From NCBI GenBank assembly GCA_013286785.1, contig JABDFC010000008.1, positions 1 to 58,368 of the forward strand: a DNA stretch of 58,368 nucleotides, written 5' to 3'. Source of the DNA: Gammaproteobacteria bacterium. Lineage in GTDB: Bacteria > Pseudomonadota > Gammaproteobacteria > UBA6186 > Azoamicaceae. Both the position numbers and the translations under genes were made by a program. A model generated the notes under the pieces. That model ran no database searches and was not told the origin of the DNA. It saw nothing but the letters and a program-made list of their open reading frames with translations. Below, piece after piece: positions 1 to 9,104 of this stretch; within the stretch, counting starts at the first letter, position 1; every line of letters starts with the position of its first letter.

Positions 1-282
1 CATGGCCCAAGTGTCACTCGAACGAATATAGGTATGTCTTGCAGTTGGGATAAAGGGAGTCAGCGGATACTGTAATCGAAGGAGTTCAGGAAGCTCAAAG
101 TTGGCATTAAATTGACCCGCATCCAGAAGATATAGCTGATAACCTGAAATTTTATCCTTTGGAAACGTGGGGTTATTCCAAGCATGAAACACTCGCTCAA
201 ACCTCTCGAACCATTGTGCATAGGATTCTAAGGTTGGCATTTCTGCCTCGGTAGTTGGAGCTGCAGGCGTTGTGGAGAGCAT
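1..282 (-). CDS. Unknown protein, N-terminal part only (runs off the window)
   Basis: This frame is open from an ATG at 282 to the window edge (94 codons, no stop), so the C-terminus is missing. A GAGGGG ribosome binding site lies about 4 bases before the ATG, which supports the start. The protein begins with a Thr/Pro/Ala-rich stretch (MLSTTPAAPTTEAEM) and continues as a soluble aromatic-rich sequence (YAQWFERFERVFHAW, then SGYQLYLLDAG). No signal peptide or membrane segment is visible. I do not recognise the family. Confidence 0.6.
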   Translation of the reverse strand, partial: MLSTTPAAPTTEAEMPTLESYAQWFERFERVFHAWNNPTFPKDKISGYQLYLLDAGQFNANFELPELLRLQYPLTPFIPTARHTYIRSSDTWAM

Positions 283-1129
283 GATTTCCCCTCGGCGCTC
301 AAGTTTAGATCCACCGAATGTAAACTCATTCTGGATCCAGGAAAGATAATGTAAATAATTTTGCTGGATAAGTCAAATAATTTTCAAGGTTAACATCTTA
401 GACTTTGATTTATTTGCGTTCTATCCGGGATGAACAATACTGGGATGCTACTATGAACGAAACCTCCTAACACTTCTCGTACTATCCCCCTCTGCCAAAT
501 TTTCAAAACCACATTATGATAATATTGATTGGCTTCATTAGGTTTGATCACAAATGGTAAATCGTGTACTCGAATACTAAAGGCTTACAACATTGTTTGG
601 CGATTCTGGCTAAAGTAATTTTCACGAAAGGCTGTTTGATATCATTTTTGAACATCTCGACGACAATGCTCATACTGGAATAAACATTGATGTCAGCTGA
701 CACGCCTAATTATTCCCCATTATTCCCTCTTCACTACTAGATGAAAATCTATTATTTGTTGACGAATTGGATGGGCATACCCCGAATGGGCCAATAATAA
801 TAGTTCAATCGAGAAAAATAATATTATAAGTTTATGGACGCAAAATGCGCACTCAAACCCCAAAATTAAGGTGCTCTTATTGCGTACCCTTATAAATGTT
901 CTATTGATTTGATCAAGAATGTTAAAATGAGTGGACGACATGTAGAAATTAAATAATTGATTCTGCTTTTATGATAAATTTGACATCAGGGGTCATTTTG
1001 ATCTCACAATGCTGCCTTGGTGTAACTCATTGATTGTATACAAACTATCTCATTGAGTACCGCATCGACAATCAAACGCTGCGATTACTTTTGCAGTTTA
1101 AAAAATGATACTTTTGAGGAAGAACTATC
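283..1129. other. Intergenic region with probable decayed coding sequence
   Basis: No intact gene is seen in these 847 bases. On the minus strand about 393-550 is an open stretch of 53 codons (begins VIKPNEANQYYHNVVLKIW), and 560-690 is open in another frame (contains SIVVEMFKNDIKQPFVKI). The two could be pieces of one frameshifted gene. A 73-codon minus-strand frame at 720-941 has no ribosome binding site; its end (AHPIRQQIIDF) is only faintly like an IS630-type transposase N-terminus. The last 60 bases hold the upstream region and GAGGAAG ribosome binding site of the next gene. Confidence 0.35.
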
Positions 1130-4100
1130 ATGTTTAGAGTTGAAGAACAACAAGCCCTTCAGAATGGATGGGAATGTTTCGATATTGCGATTAATCAGAA
1201 TCGCCAAGAACTCGTGAATTTTGCTTTAGAAAATTCGGGATTAATTGAGTTTCGAAAATTACTTGCGCCAGAAATTAGACATGCAGCTGCTTTAACGGCT
1301 GTATATATGAATTTGAATGATGAAGTAGACGCTAAACTTGTAAGTCGAATCATCGAGTTATTTGGGATTGCCGATGCTTTGCAGGAAAAAGCTGAAAAAG
1401 CACAGCTAGAGGCTCAGGCTTATGCTCTATTAGCATCAGGCGAAGGAGTAGAACTTCCAAGATTTGCATTACCAAAAGTAATGCATACACACCTGCTGAA
1501 AGATATCGTTAACTCCTATTTGGATGCTCACGAGCAAATGAGAGGCGCTGTTTCGGAGTGTAATAAGGCATTGGGTAAAAATGAAGGAGAATATTTATCA
1601 TTAGAGGAATTAGATGCGTATTTTAAAAAACCTGAGCATCAAAATCAAATTGGATATCCGGCATACTTAGAGCAAAGATTGTTATTGCTTGCGCCGTATG
1701 AAGCCGCTTTAGAACAATACTGCCTTGATAGAAATATCTATGAGCAATATATCCGAGAATATTATGCTAGACGAGGATGGGTGAGTTTTCAAAGAAGTTT
1801 TAAAGGGGAAGAAAATACCTCGATGGTTGATATAGCAGCAAAAAAACTTCAAGGTAAAATCATTATCCATGATAGGAATGACTTTAGAAGAATATGGCAT
1901 GTAACAGCTCACCATGGAGAGCATGAGTATCATGTCGCACATGATGGACATTGTCATTTTGTTAAATTGATTCCACTGACTGCTGAGCAAGGTCTGGGGT
2001 TTAACAGTGTTGGTTCTACGACTACTGTTGCATCAGGAAGAGTGGCAGCACCTCTACAGCTTCCAAACGTTTTTACTCCAACTATAGATGAACAATCGAA
2101 AAGAGAAGATCTGCTTCCAGGATTAGCAGGGGGTTTTTATCAGGGTGAGGTAGCTATCCATTACATGTTAAAAGCTATTCAAGATCAAGCGCACTTTGAA
2201 ATTCAAACTGAAGTAGGAGAACTTCTAAAGTGGGATGATATTAAAATCCAATATGCAAACCGTGAAACTCAAAAGATAACGAGAATTGTTTATATACAAA
2301 GCAAACATGGATATGAAAAAACAAGCATGCTTCTACCAGGTAATTTTTATAATAAATCTGGCAAAGCCCAGATGACTTTAGCCAGTGGAGAATGTTTAGT
2401 CTCTAGCACAGATGTATTTACTCTGTATGAGTACCTGGAAGATTGGATTCGTTTTAAAAGAAATCTAAGTGTATCTGGAACACCAGAAATAGAAATTGAT
2501 GCGCAACCTGAATTTGTTTTGTTTTCAAACCGAAAGTTGTGTGAAAAGGTACCTGGGTTTAATGAGTGTTTTGAGGGAAATCCAAAACATCTGACACGTG
2601 ACTTTATAGACGGTACAGGCATTTATTCTCGGAAATTTCCATTAAAAACTCCAGGTGAGCGCGCACAGGTTGACTTCAGAAATAAATTATTTTCCGGACT
2701 GCTTAGTAATACCCCTTCTCTATTGCAAGACCCAAGATCGAATGTTGAGAAAGAGCAGATAATAAAAGCTTTTTTAAGAGAGGTATCTTTTCGATTAGGC
2801 GAAGAGCATATCGATGAAATGGAGAAGAGCAATAAAACGCTAGTTAATACTCTATACCCACACGCAAACTCGGACTCAATTTATTATGCGTTTAGATTTG
2901 TAATCCATAAATGGTTGCGCGCCAAAACAGGATCCACTTCGTTGACGGATGTTGTCGTATTAGATTTATTAGAAAGGGCAAAGAAAAGCTATTTAGTCTT
3001 AGGGGCACAAATAGGTGAGACCAATTTCATGCTTCGTCAAACCTTGTGTGGCCCACGTGTAGTTATAAATAGATCAACAGTGAAGGAACGGTTCTCTGAA
3101 GAATATCAAACATTGATTTCAAACGAAAAAAATATACTTGTCATGAGTGGGCCAGAACAGTCTGGAAGAACCTATTTTCTGTGTCAATACTTTCGTGAAA
3201 AAATCCAACGCGGTGAAATGGTCTTAGGAGAATTTTTATATATTGATCTTCAGAATACAGAAAGATCCTCATCACAATTTTCAGCTTTTGAGGAGAAAGG
3301 ACTTCGCACAGTTGTATTAGATGGTATTTGCAAACTTGGAAATGAAAATCTTTCTGAAGTCCAATCTTATTTACAACACGCAATAAAACATCGAAAGAAG
3401 CTCATTTTGGTTATTAAGGATGAACAACTGCCTCTGATTAATACCTTAATATCAGATAAAGATTATTTGTTATTCAGGGTTGATTTTTTAAGCCAAGAAG
3501 AAGTCAGCCAAACCCTTAAAGAATATTGTGGAGGAGGTGTGGATGTTCAAATAGGGAAAAAAACAGTTTTACTCGAAAATTTACTTAAAAACGTTGGTCC
3601 AGTAGCTGGTAAACCAGGTTTTTTATCGGACATTATTGTTCATGCTCACACGGACCCTAGGACTAGAAAGCAAGTCGTCTCTAATGATGCTGATTTTTAC
3701 ATTGAGCCTGAAATCGTTCAATATGTACCATTGTATTCACTAGGCACTCTGTTACAGGTGATACGACCTTTTTTCTGTGCGATTAATCCGGGGAAGGGTG
3801 TCACCTCCAGTCGTATGGTCGAAGTAATACGAAAGAATTATGTGAGTGCAATCAGTATTCGGATAGAAGACTTAATCAAAGAGAGTGAAAAAAACAATTT
3901 TAACTTTGGTGAATATATTGCAAAAAAACAGAATGATAAGACAGACGGTTCACTGAAAAAAGAAGATTCCGACCCCTCTGGTTTACTGTTAGTGATCCTA
4001 GATCCGGATAATAAGTCTCAGCAACTACCGAAACACCTCCTCGACTCTTTAAAAAAACAGTCAAAAGTGCTTTTTCTCACTTCGAGAGATACTTTAGAGA

Positions 4101-7100
4101 GTCTTGCTACAACTCGGCTTACTTGTGCCGAAGTTTCAGATACTGACTTGATGGTTGAATATAGCGGATCAGACTTGGATCTTAAACCACAAGTATATCA
4201 GCCGCGAGAAACAAAACAGACCCGAGTTCAACTGACAAAAGATCTATCTGAAATGCCAGCTCCTTTAATTTTAGAAGCGCCAGAAGGAGCTGGGAAAACG
4301 AGCTTTATTGGCAAGCTAAAATCGCAGTGGATAGCTTCTAAAACAATGGATGATTTTGTTTGGGTTCAAAAAATAAAGTTGAATAAAATGAGAAAGTTTG
4401 CTAATAAACAATCTTTACTTGAAGTTATTATTCAATATCAAAATCCTCCACTGAATTTATGGCAACAAGCCGTGCTAGAGTACGCATTTAAAAATAATAG
4501 GATGCTACTTATTTTGGATGCTTGGGATGAAGTCAAAAAGCAACAAAGAGAAGAGTACCAAGCACTGATAAAAGAGATTTTTTCATATCGAAACTTATTA
4601 GTGACAACACGCGGGAGTGATAGAGGTAGCTTGTCTTTGACGCATTACCAAATAGTTTCTTTAAGTCGTTTTAAATTTGAAGATATTAAAGAATTTGTTC
4701 ATAAATATTTTGGAGATAGTAAATTTTCTTCTCCTATTTGTGATTATCTTGCCAAAACAGAAAGCCAACAAATGGTTGATTTAATTGGAACACCAATGGA
4801 GTGTTATTTATTATGTGAGGCATTACAGCCACATTTTAAGAGATGGCTAGCCAATCCCAACACTGAAACAATGTGGAGTGATGGACAACCTCTATCTAAA
4901 GCAAGTTTGTACCGGTTATTTGTATCGGCGCGTTTGCAAGGTTATTTAATTAAGCATGAAAAAATGCCAGAAACAAGCGTGACTGAGGGAAAGGCCTATA
5001 GAAGAACTTTCTTCGAATTACAAGCATTACGTCAATCAGCTTACCGACAGATGTTCAATCAAGACGCATTAATAATAGAAGAAATTGACCGAAACGTTGA
5101 GTTAGAGGATGCCGTCGATTATTTTGGATTTGGGTATTATGATAGTCATGGTGGCGTTTTTGATTTTCACTACAAACATCATACCTATCGTGAATATTTC
5201 GCAGCGTTATATTTAGTTGAAATTCTAGGATCAGCTGTGAAAGAAAAAATAGATAAAGCATTAGTATCAATAAATAACCATCTTTTTGAACCTCGATATA
5301 ATTTAGTATGGCAATTTGTAGCGGGTATTGTTTCGTATGGAGATCCTCAAATTGGTCAGCAAGCAGCTAATCAAGCTTTGTTTATTTTTTGGAGATGTAT
5401 GCTTCAGGGCCCTGATGATTTAATCGGGATAAGGCATCACCAATTGGTAAAAGATTGTGTTCGAAACAGTCATTGGCCAGCATTAGAAAAAACGGCATTA
5501 GGAAGAACATTAAGAGTTATATATCAAAACCTTGGGGAAACTGTAAATCCGTTGCTGGATATTACTGCGCACAGCATAGAGGATCAATCATTAGAAGCTG
5601 GTGCATCAAGTTCTCAGCGCACTCTGGGTACAATCACGCCAGTATCACCTGAAAAACCAACTACGCCAAGAAAAGATGTAGAAACGTTGATCACAGAGTT
5701 AAAACAGTATATAGACCTACATTTTAGTAGCAGTAATAGTTTTAAAGGTAAAGGTCATATCTTAAGTGAGATTGCAAGACAAATCAGTCAATTAGAAACA
5801 GCTATCAATTGCGAAGATGATCGCGTCCGGTGCGAACAATATTTAACCAGTGAGATTAAGGAAAAATGCCCGTCTAGTTCACTAGTAATTAATGCGGCTA
5901 TTACTGAGGCGCTTGGAAAGGTTGGCAAAAAATCCGATACCGTTGGTAGAAATCTACGAGCGTATCTGACACATTCTGAGAATAAGCCCAGGCTAAAAGC
6001 AGTTGAATCTCTATTGGCATTAGGGTATCCCTTTGATGAAGGGATGCTAGACGCCTTAGTGCATGCAAGTCGTGACAAATATGGTAATGATCAAACTTGG
6101 ATTGCACGGGAAGCTTTGGCAACACTGCAAGAGGTGACACCAGATGATGAAAGTGTGATTAGAAAAATTTATAGGCTAATTCCAAAAGAATCAAGCGAAG
6201 AACTTGTACAAGCTTTTTTTGGTTGCTTAGGAAAAACTACAAAGTTTAGATCAGTTGTTGCTGAACTCATTTCCAATACTGCGATTAATCGATCATTTCA
6301 TGTTTACGCTTGTTTGACTTTATGTGATCTAGGGCAAGATTATCAATTAAACGTCATAGATATTATTATTAAACAGAAAAAAAATGGCCTGATCCCAAAA
6401 TTAATTTTGCTATTAAACCCGAATGTTGGTAAGCAGAGAATGCAATTAGCGTTCTCTTTTTTAATGGAACAAACGCCCAGTGCTATGATTATTGAAGCCA
6501 TATGCACTCTTTTGAAACGAGGGCTTGTGCAATTTAATCAAATTAAAAATTATTTAATTAAAGCTTTAGGATATAAGAATGTTACTGAAATAGTAATTAA
6601 ATTATTCGTTGACACTGAAAAAATGACTAAAGAAATTTTGGATACCTTATTGTCTCATCCATTAGGCGGTTTTTGGCTAATCGATGGTGGATTACCAGCA
6701 ATTGGTAAACTCGGAGGTATATTTAATGAACAGTTAGCTAATTATCTCATCGACATTATCGAACATCATTATAGTGATTCTGGAGTTTCAACCGCTTTAA
6801 GTGGTTGCATGTCAGAGTTGTTTGGATCCCAAGCGATGACCAAAAGTACGTGCCTATCTCAAATAATACGTGTTTTAACTGCTTTGACTGACAGAATAGA
6901 AAAATACTCTGAAATGAAGGAAAGCTATATTTATCTGTTGAAGAGAAATATAGATGATGCGCTCGATCATATTCCAGCTCGTTTGGGTTTAGAAGTGTTA
7001 TGGGATAGTTACCGAAAGCATAGATCAAATACTGTGTTGTACCTCTTTGTCCGTATGGCCATTACTCAAAAATTTGCAATAGTTGTGTCCAGTTCGGAAG

Positions 7101-7369
7101 TTCGGCTCATAGGAACTGAGGTAATATCATTTGCTCAGAAACCTTTATTCTTGGATCAACTCGGGAGGGATATCGTTGCAATTAGGAATAAATTAGTCCG
7201 TGACAAAATTCTTCCGTGCACGCCTAAATTAGAGATGGTTGACAATGCCGATGCATTGGTAAAAGCAGGCAGTAACTTATTGCTTATGTACCAGAATAGC
7301 GGGAAACAAGCCAAAACTCAAACTTTAATTTCGGCCCCACATCATAAAGAGCGGGCTATGACATTCTAA
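1130..7369 (+). CDS. Giant multidomain NACHT NTPase with PD-(D/E)XK-like domain
   Basis: This 2079-residue soluble protein starts at an ATG behind GAGGAAG. Seen: residues ~231-283 form a beta-rich block ending HCHFVKLIP that resembles the end of an OTU-type fold, though no clear catalytic Cys motif precedes it. Residues ~330-400 carry GGFYQGEVAIHYML, then E..KWDDI and IQSKH, the pattern of Cap4/DUF4297-like PD-(D/E)XK nucleases. Residues ~673-735 hold a degenerate P-loop (GPEQSGRT, Arg for Lys) and TVVLDGI. Residues ~1049-1165 hold an intact P-loop (APEGAGKTS), Walker B (LLILDAWDEV) and a TTR sensor, and REYFAALYL near 1353 is the usual NACHT tail. Residues ~1500-2079 are helical and possibly HEAT-like. 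Known: NACHT STAND proteins oligomerise on sensing a ligand; bacterial ones with nuclease domains act in phage defence. Inferred: a nuclease-armed sensor, or alternatively an effector acting in a host cell. No transposase or defence partner is adjacent. Confidence 0.85.
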   Translation: MFRVEEQQALQNGWECFDIAINQNRQELVNFALENSGLIEFRKLLAPEIRHAAALTAVYMNLNDEVDAKLVSRIIELFGIADALQEKAEKAQLEAQAYALLASGEGVELPRFALPKVMHTHLLKDIVNSYLDAHEQMRGAVSECNKALGKNEGEYLSLEELDAYFKKPEHQNQIGYPAYLEQRLLLLAPYEAALEQYCLDRNIYEQYIREYYARRGWVSFQRSFKGEENTSMVDIAAKKLQGKIIIHDRNDFRRIWHVTAHHGEHEYHVAHDGHCHFVKLIPLTAEQGLGFNSVGSTTTVASGRVAAPLQLPNVFTPTIDEQSKREDLLPGLAGGFYQGEVAIHYMLKAIQDQAHFEIQTEVGELLKWDDIKIQYANRETQKITRIVYIQSKHGYEKTSMLLPGNFYNKSGKAQMTLASGECLVSSTDVFTLYEYLEDWIRFKRNLSVSGTPEIEIDAQPEFVLFSNRKLCEKVPGFNECFEGNPKHLTRDFIDGTGIYSRKFPLKTPGERAQVDFRNKLFSGLLSNTPSLLQDPRSNVEKEQIIKAFLREVSFRLGEEHIDEMEKSNKTLVNTLYPHANSDSIYYAFRFVIHKWLRAKTGSTSLTDVVVLDLLERAKKSYLVLGAQIGETNFMLRQTLCGPRVVINRSTVKERFSEEYQTLISNEKNILVMSGPEQSGRTYFLCQYFREKIQRGEMVLGEFLYIDLQNTERSSSQFSAFEEKGLRTVVLDGICKLGNENLSEVQSYLQHAIKHRKKLILVIKDEQLPLINTLISDKDYLLFRVDFLSQEEVSQTLKEYCGGGVDVQIGKKTVLLENLLKNVGPVAGKPGFLSDIIVHAHTDPRTRKQVVSNDADFYIEPEIVQYVPLYSLGTLLQVIRPFFCAINPGKGVTSSRMVEVIRKNYVSAISIRIEDLIKESEKNNFNFGEYIAKKQNDKTDGSLKKEDSDPSGLLLVILDPDNKSQQLPKHLLDSLKKQSKVLFLTSRDTLESLATTRLTCAEVSDTDLMVEYSGSDLDLKPQVYQPRETKQTRVQLTKDLSEMPAPLILEAPEGAGKTSFIGKLKSQWIASKTMDDFVWVQKIKLNKMRKFANKQSLLEVIIQYQNPPLNLWQQAVLEYAFKNNRMLLILDAWDEVKKQQREEYQALIKEIFSYRNLLVTTRGSDRGSLSLTHYQIVSLSRFKFEDIKEFVHKYFGDSKFSSPICDYLAKTESQQMVDLIGTPMECYLLCEALQPHFKRWLANPNTETMWSDGQPLSKASLYRLFVSARLQGYLIKHEKMPETSVTEGKAYRRTFFELQALRQSAYRQMFNQDALIIEEIDRNVELEDAVDYFGFGYYDSHGGVFDFHYKHHTYREYFAALYLVEILGSAVKEKIDKALVSINNHLFEPRYNLVWQFVAGIVSYGDPQIGQQAANQALFIFWRCMLQGPDDLIGIRHHQLVKDCVRNSHWPALEKTALGRTLRVIYQNLGETVNPLLDITAHSIEDQSLEAGASSSQRTLGTITPVSPEKPTTPRKDVETLITELKQYIDLHFSSSNSFKGKGHILSEIARQISQLETAINCEDDRVRCEQYLTSEIKEKCPSSSLVINAAITEALGKVGKKSDTVGRNLRAYLTHSENKPRLKAVESLLALGYPFDEGMLDALVHASRDKYGNDQTWIAREALATLQEVTPDDESVIRKIYRLIPKESSEELVQAFFGCLGKTTKFRSVVAELISNTAINRSFHVYACLTLCDLGQDYQLNVIDIIIKQKKNGLIPKLILLLNPNVGKQRMQLAFSFLMEQTPSAMIIEAICTLLKRGLVQFNQIKNYLIKALGYKNVTEIVIKLFVDTEKMTKEILDTLLSHPLGGFWLIDGGLPAIGKLGGIFNEQLANYLIDIIEHHYSDSGVSTALSGCMSELFGSQAMTKSTCLSQIIRVLTALTDRIEKYSEMKESYIYLLKRNIDDALDHIPARLGLEVLWDSYRKHRSNTVLYLFVRMAITQKFAIVVSSSEVRLIGTEVISFAQKPLFLDQLGRDIVAIRNKLVRDKILPCTPKLEMVDNADALVKAGSNLLLMYQNSGKQAKTQTLISAPHHKERAMTF

Positions 7370-7394
7370 CTAAAAAATGGTAATTTCTACAAAA

Positions 7395-7562
7395 TCAGAC
7401 AAACCATTCCACATTTTGCCAATGGCCATTGTGCGCCTTTTTAGCTTTGATCCGGGTGAGGTGATCCCCCACATGGATTTCCAGTTTATGGCCATCTGGA
7501 TCCAGAAAATAAAACGAGTCTCCCGGGGAAGTATTATCCTTAAAAGCACGGACACTCCTCGT
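7395..7562 (-). pseudogene. FosA/FosX-like fosfomycin-resistance gene, 3' remnant
   Basis: The minus-strand frame ending at a TGA (7395-7397) encodes about 55 residues including [20 protein letters not shown], the signature of the C-terminal half of the VOC-fold fosfomycin-inactivating enzymes FosA and FosX (metal-ligand Glu in the KLEIHVGD motif). An in-frame TAG just upstream of 7562 closes the frame, and the rest of the usual ~135-residue protein is absent because the MFS gene's 3' end lies there. The family thiol or hydrolase function must be lost. I read it as the residue of a deletion that removed the 5' part of a resistance gene. Confidence 0.8.
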
Positions 7563-7568
7563 CTACAC

Positions 7569-8825
7569 TCAGTGCGTGTCCTGATGACGGCCAGCACATC
7601 GGCCGACCCAATATACCAGAAAAGCACCCACCAGAGCCGAAGCCGGAATAATGCTGAGGGCTGTTTGATAGACTGTAAGGGTATATTGCCTCAAACCCTC
7701 TTCGGTCACGAGGCCGGTCCAAAACACATCCATGATTTTACCAATGGCTGTATGAAAAAACGACCCTCCGAGCATATTGATGCAATTTAAAAAAGCAATT
7801 GTCACTCCTAAATATTGCGGAGCAACCAGTTCAGAACCGGCCGAAAAAATGATCACTTGATAACAACACATCAGCCCAACGCAAAACAGTAAGACCGACA
7901 AATACCACCCATTAAAGGGTTGACTTAAGAGCAAGACCGTAAATGCCAAGGCCATACCAAAACCACACCCAAAAATGACTCGATAATTCCCGATTTTTTT
8001 ACTCAAATAGGCCAGCATCGGCCCCCCAAACAGCATTCCTATAAAAACGAATGAGATCAGCCCAGCTGCATCCTCCTTTTTTAAATCGTACGCCGTCATC
8101 AGATAGGGAACCCCCCAGACATCCGCAAACCCCTCCAGAGAACCAACCATTAACATATTAGATAAAGCCAACATCCAGAGGATCCGAGAAGAAAACACAG
8201 CACTGAAATTGGCCATTTTAAACGACGACTCAGAACGGATATTCTCCCCATTTTTGGGAGAACGCAAAACAACATACGATCCAAACCCGATCATGATTGA
8301 GGTGACGGCCAAGGTTAAAGCAACATTTTGCCAACGATACGTTTCTATCAATAACCCGACGGGCTTCCCCCCATAGATGGCGCCCATCAGTCCTATCGTA
8401 AATGAGAAACCTATCATGCGTGCATAGTGATCTTTGGCGAACCATTCAGAAACGACTTTGGAAACGCCCAAAAACCCGATGGCTGATCCGGCCCCGATCA
8501 AGAATCGACTGAAGACAGCAATGATAAAATTATCGGTGTAGGTAAACATCAACGTAGCAAGACCACAGAGGACGGCAAAAGCAAAGACACAATAGCGCGC
8601 GCTAAATCGATCTAACAGTATGGCCACCGGAATTTGCATCCCGGCATACCCGTAATAGTAAAAGGCCGCAAATAACCCAAAATGACTGGCATCTAAGGAA
8701 AATTGCTCCATCATTTGATGCATCATCAGCCCAGGCCAAAGGCGCAAAACAAACTGATAGCAAAAGAAGGATAGGGGAAATAGCCACATCAGAAATGGCA
8801 AATATCTATTCGTTTGAACAGGCAT
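7569..8825 (-). CDS. Major facilitator superfamily transporter
   Basis: A 418-residue inner-membrane protein with about 12 hydrophobic segments. The N-terminal half has FGLFAAFYYYGYAGMQIPVAI followed by LLDRFSARY, the loop-2 motif of MFS carriers (GxxxDRxGxR type), and FSRFLIGAGSAIGFLG. This resembles the MFS carriers plentiful in Legionella and Coxiella; the substrate cannot be told. I place the start at the ATG at 8825, which has AGG seven bases upstream; an ATG four codons earlier has no ribosome binding site. The gene ends directly against a fosfomycin-resistance remnant on the same strand. Confidence 0.85.
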   Translation of the reverse strand: MPVQTNRYLPFLMWLFPLSFFCYQFVLRLWPGLMMHQMMEQFSLDASHFGLFAAFYYYGYAGMQIPVAILLDRFSARYCVFAFAVLCGLATLMFTYTDNFIIAVFSRFLIGAGSAIGFLGVSKVVSEWFAKDHYARMIGFSFTIGLMGAIYGGKPVGLLIETYRWQNVALTLAVTSIMIGFGSYVVLRSPKNGENIRSESSFKMANFSAVFSSRILWMLALSNMLMVGSLEGFADVWGVPYLMTAYDLKKEDAAGLISFVFIGMLFGGPMLAYLSKKIGNYRVIFGCGFGMALAFTVLLLSQPFNGWYLSVLLFCVGLMCCYQVIIFSAGSELVAPQYLGVTIAFLNCINMLGGSFFHTAIGKIMDVFWTGLVTEEGLRQYTLTVYQTALSIIPASALVGAFLVYWVGRCAGRHQDTH

Positions 8826-8889
8826 ACATAACCTCATTGAGTAAGGGTTCTTAAAGTTTAGGCTAATGTAAAATTTGGGTGTAGGGTTA

Positions 8890-8907
8890 TATCGGCCTTA
8901 GCCGATA
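8890..8907. other. Short perfect hairpin upstream of divergent genes
   Basis: TATCGGC and GCCGATA form a perfect 7-bp stem around a CTTA loop between the divergent MFS and kinase genes. No T-tract follows on either strand, so it is not a standard Rho-independent terminator. It could be an operator or chance. The other 250 bases of this gap show nothing else. Confidence 0.3.
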
Positions 8908-9104
8908 ATAATGATGGCAATAATGGTGAGGTTCTTTCTTAGAGCATTCATAGGCTCATTTAATACGATTTTTTTTAAATTGTCAAAGGTAAAATCAACC
9001 CATCCAATGGATTGACAGCCTAAACCAAACCTTGACCTGGCAGACATTTCTGGCTTTAAATGGACTGATGACACAACCCCCTACAGCATAAGTTGTTTTT
9101 CTTG

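Noticed and set aside
720-941. Minus-strand 73-codon frame, possible transposase start
   Set aside because: Only a faint resemblance to IS630 N-termini (AHPIRQQIIDF), no ribosome binding site and no further transposase sequence.
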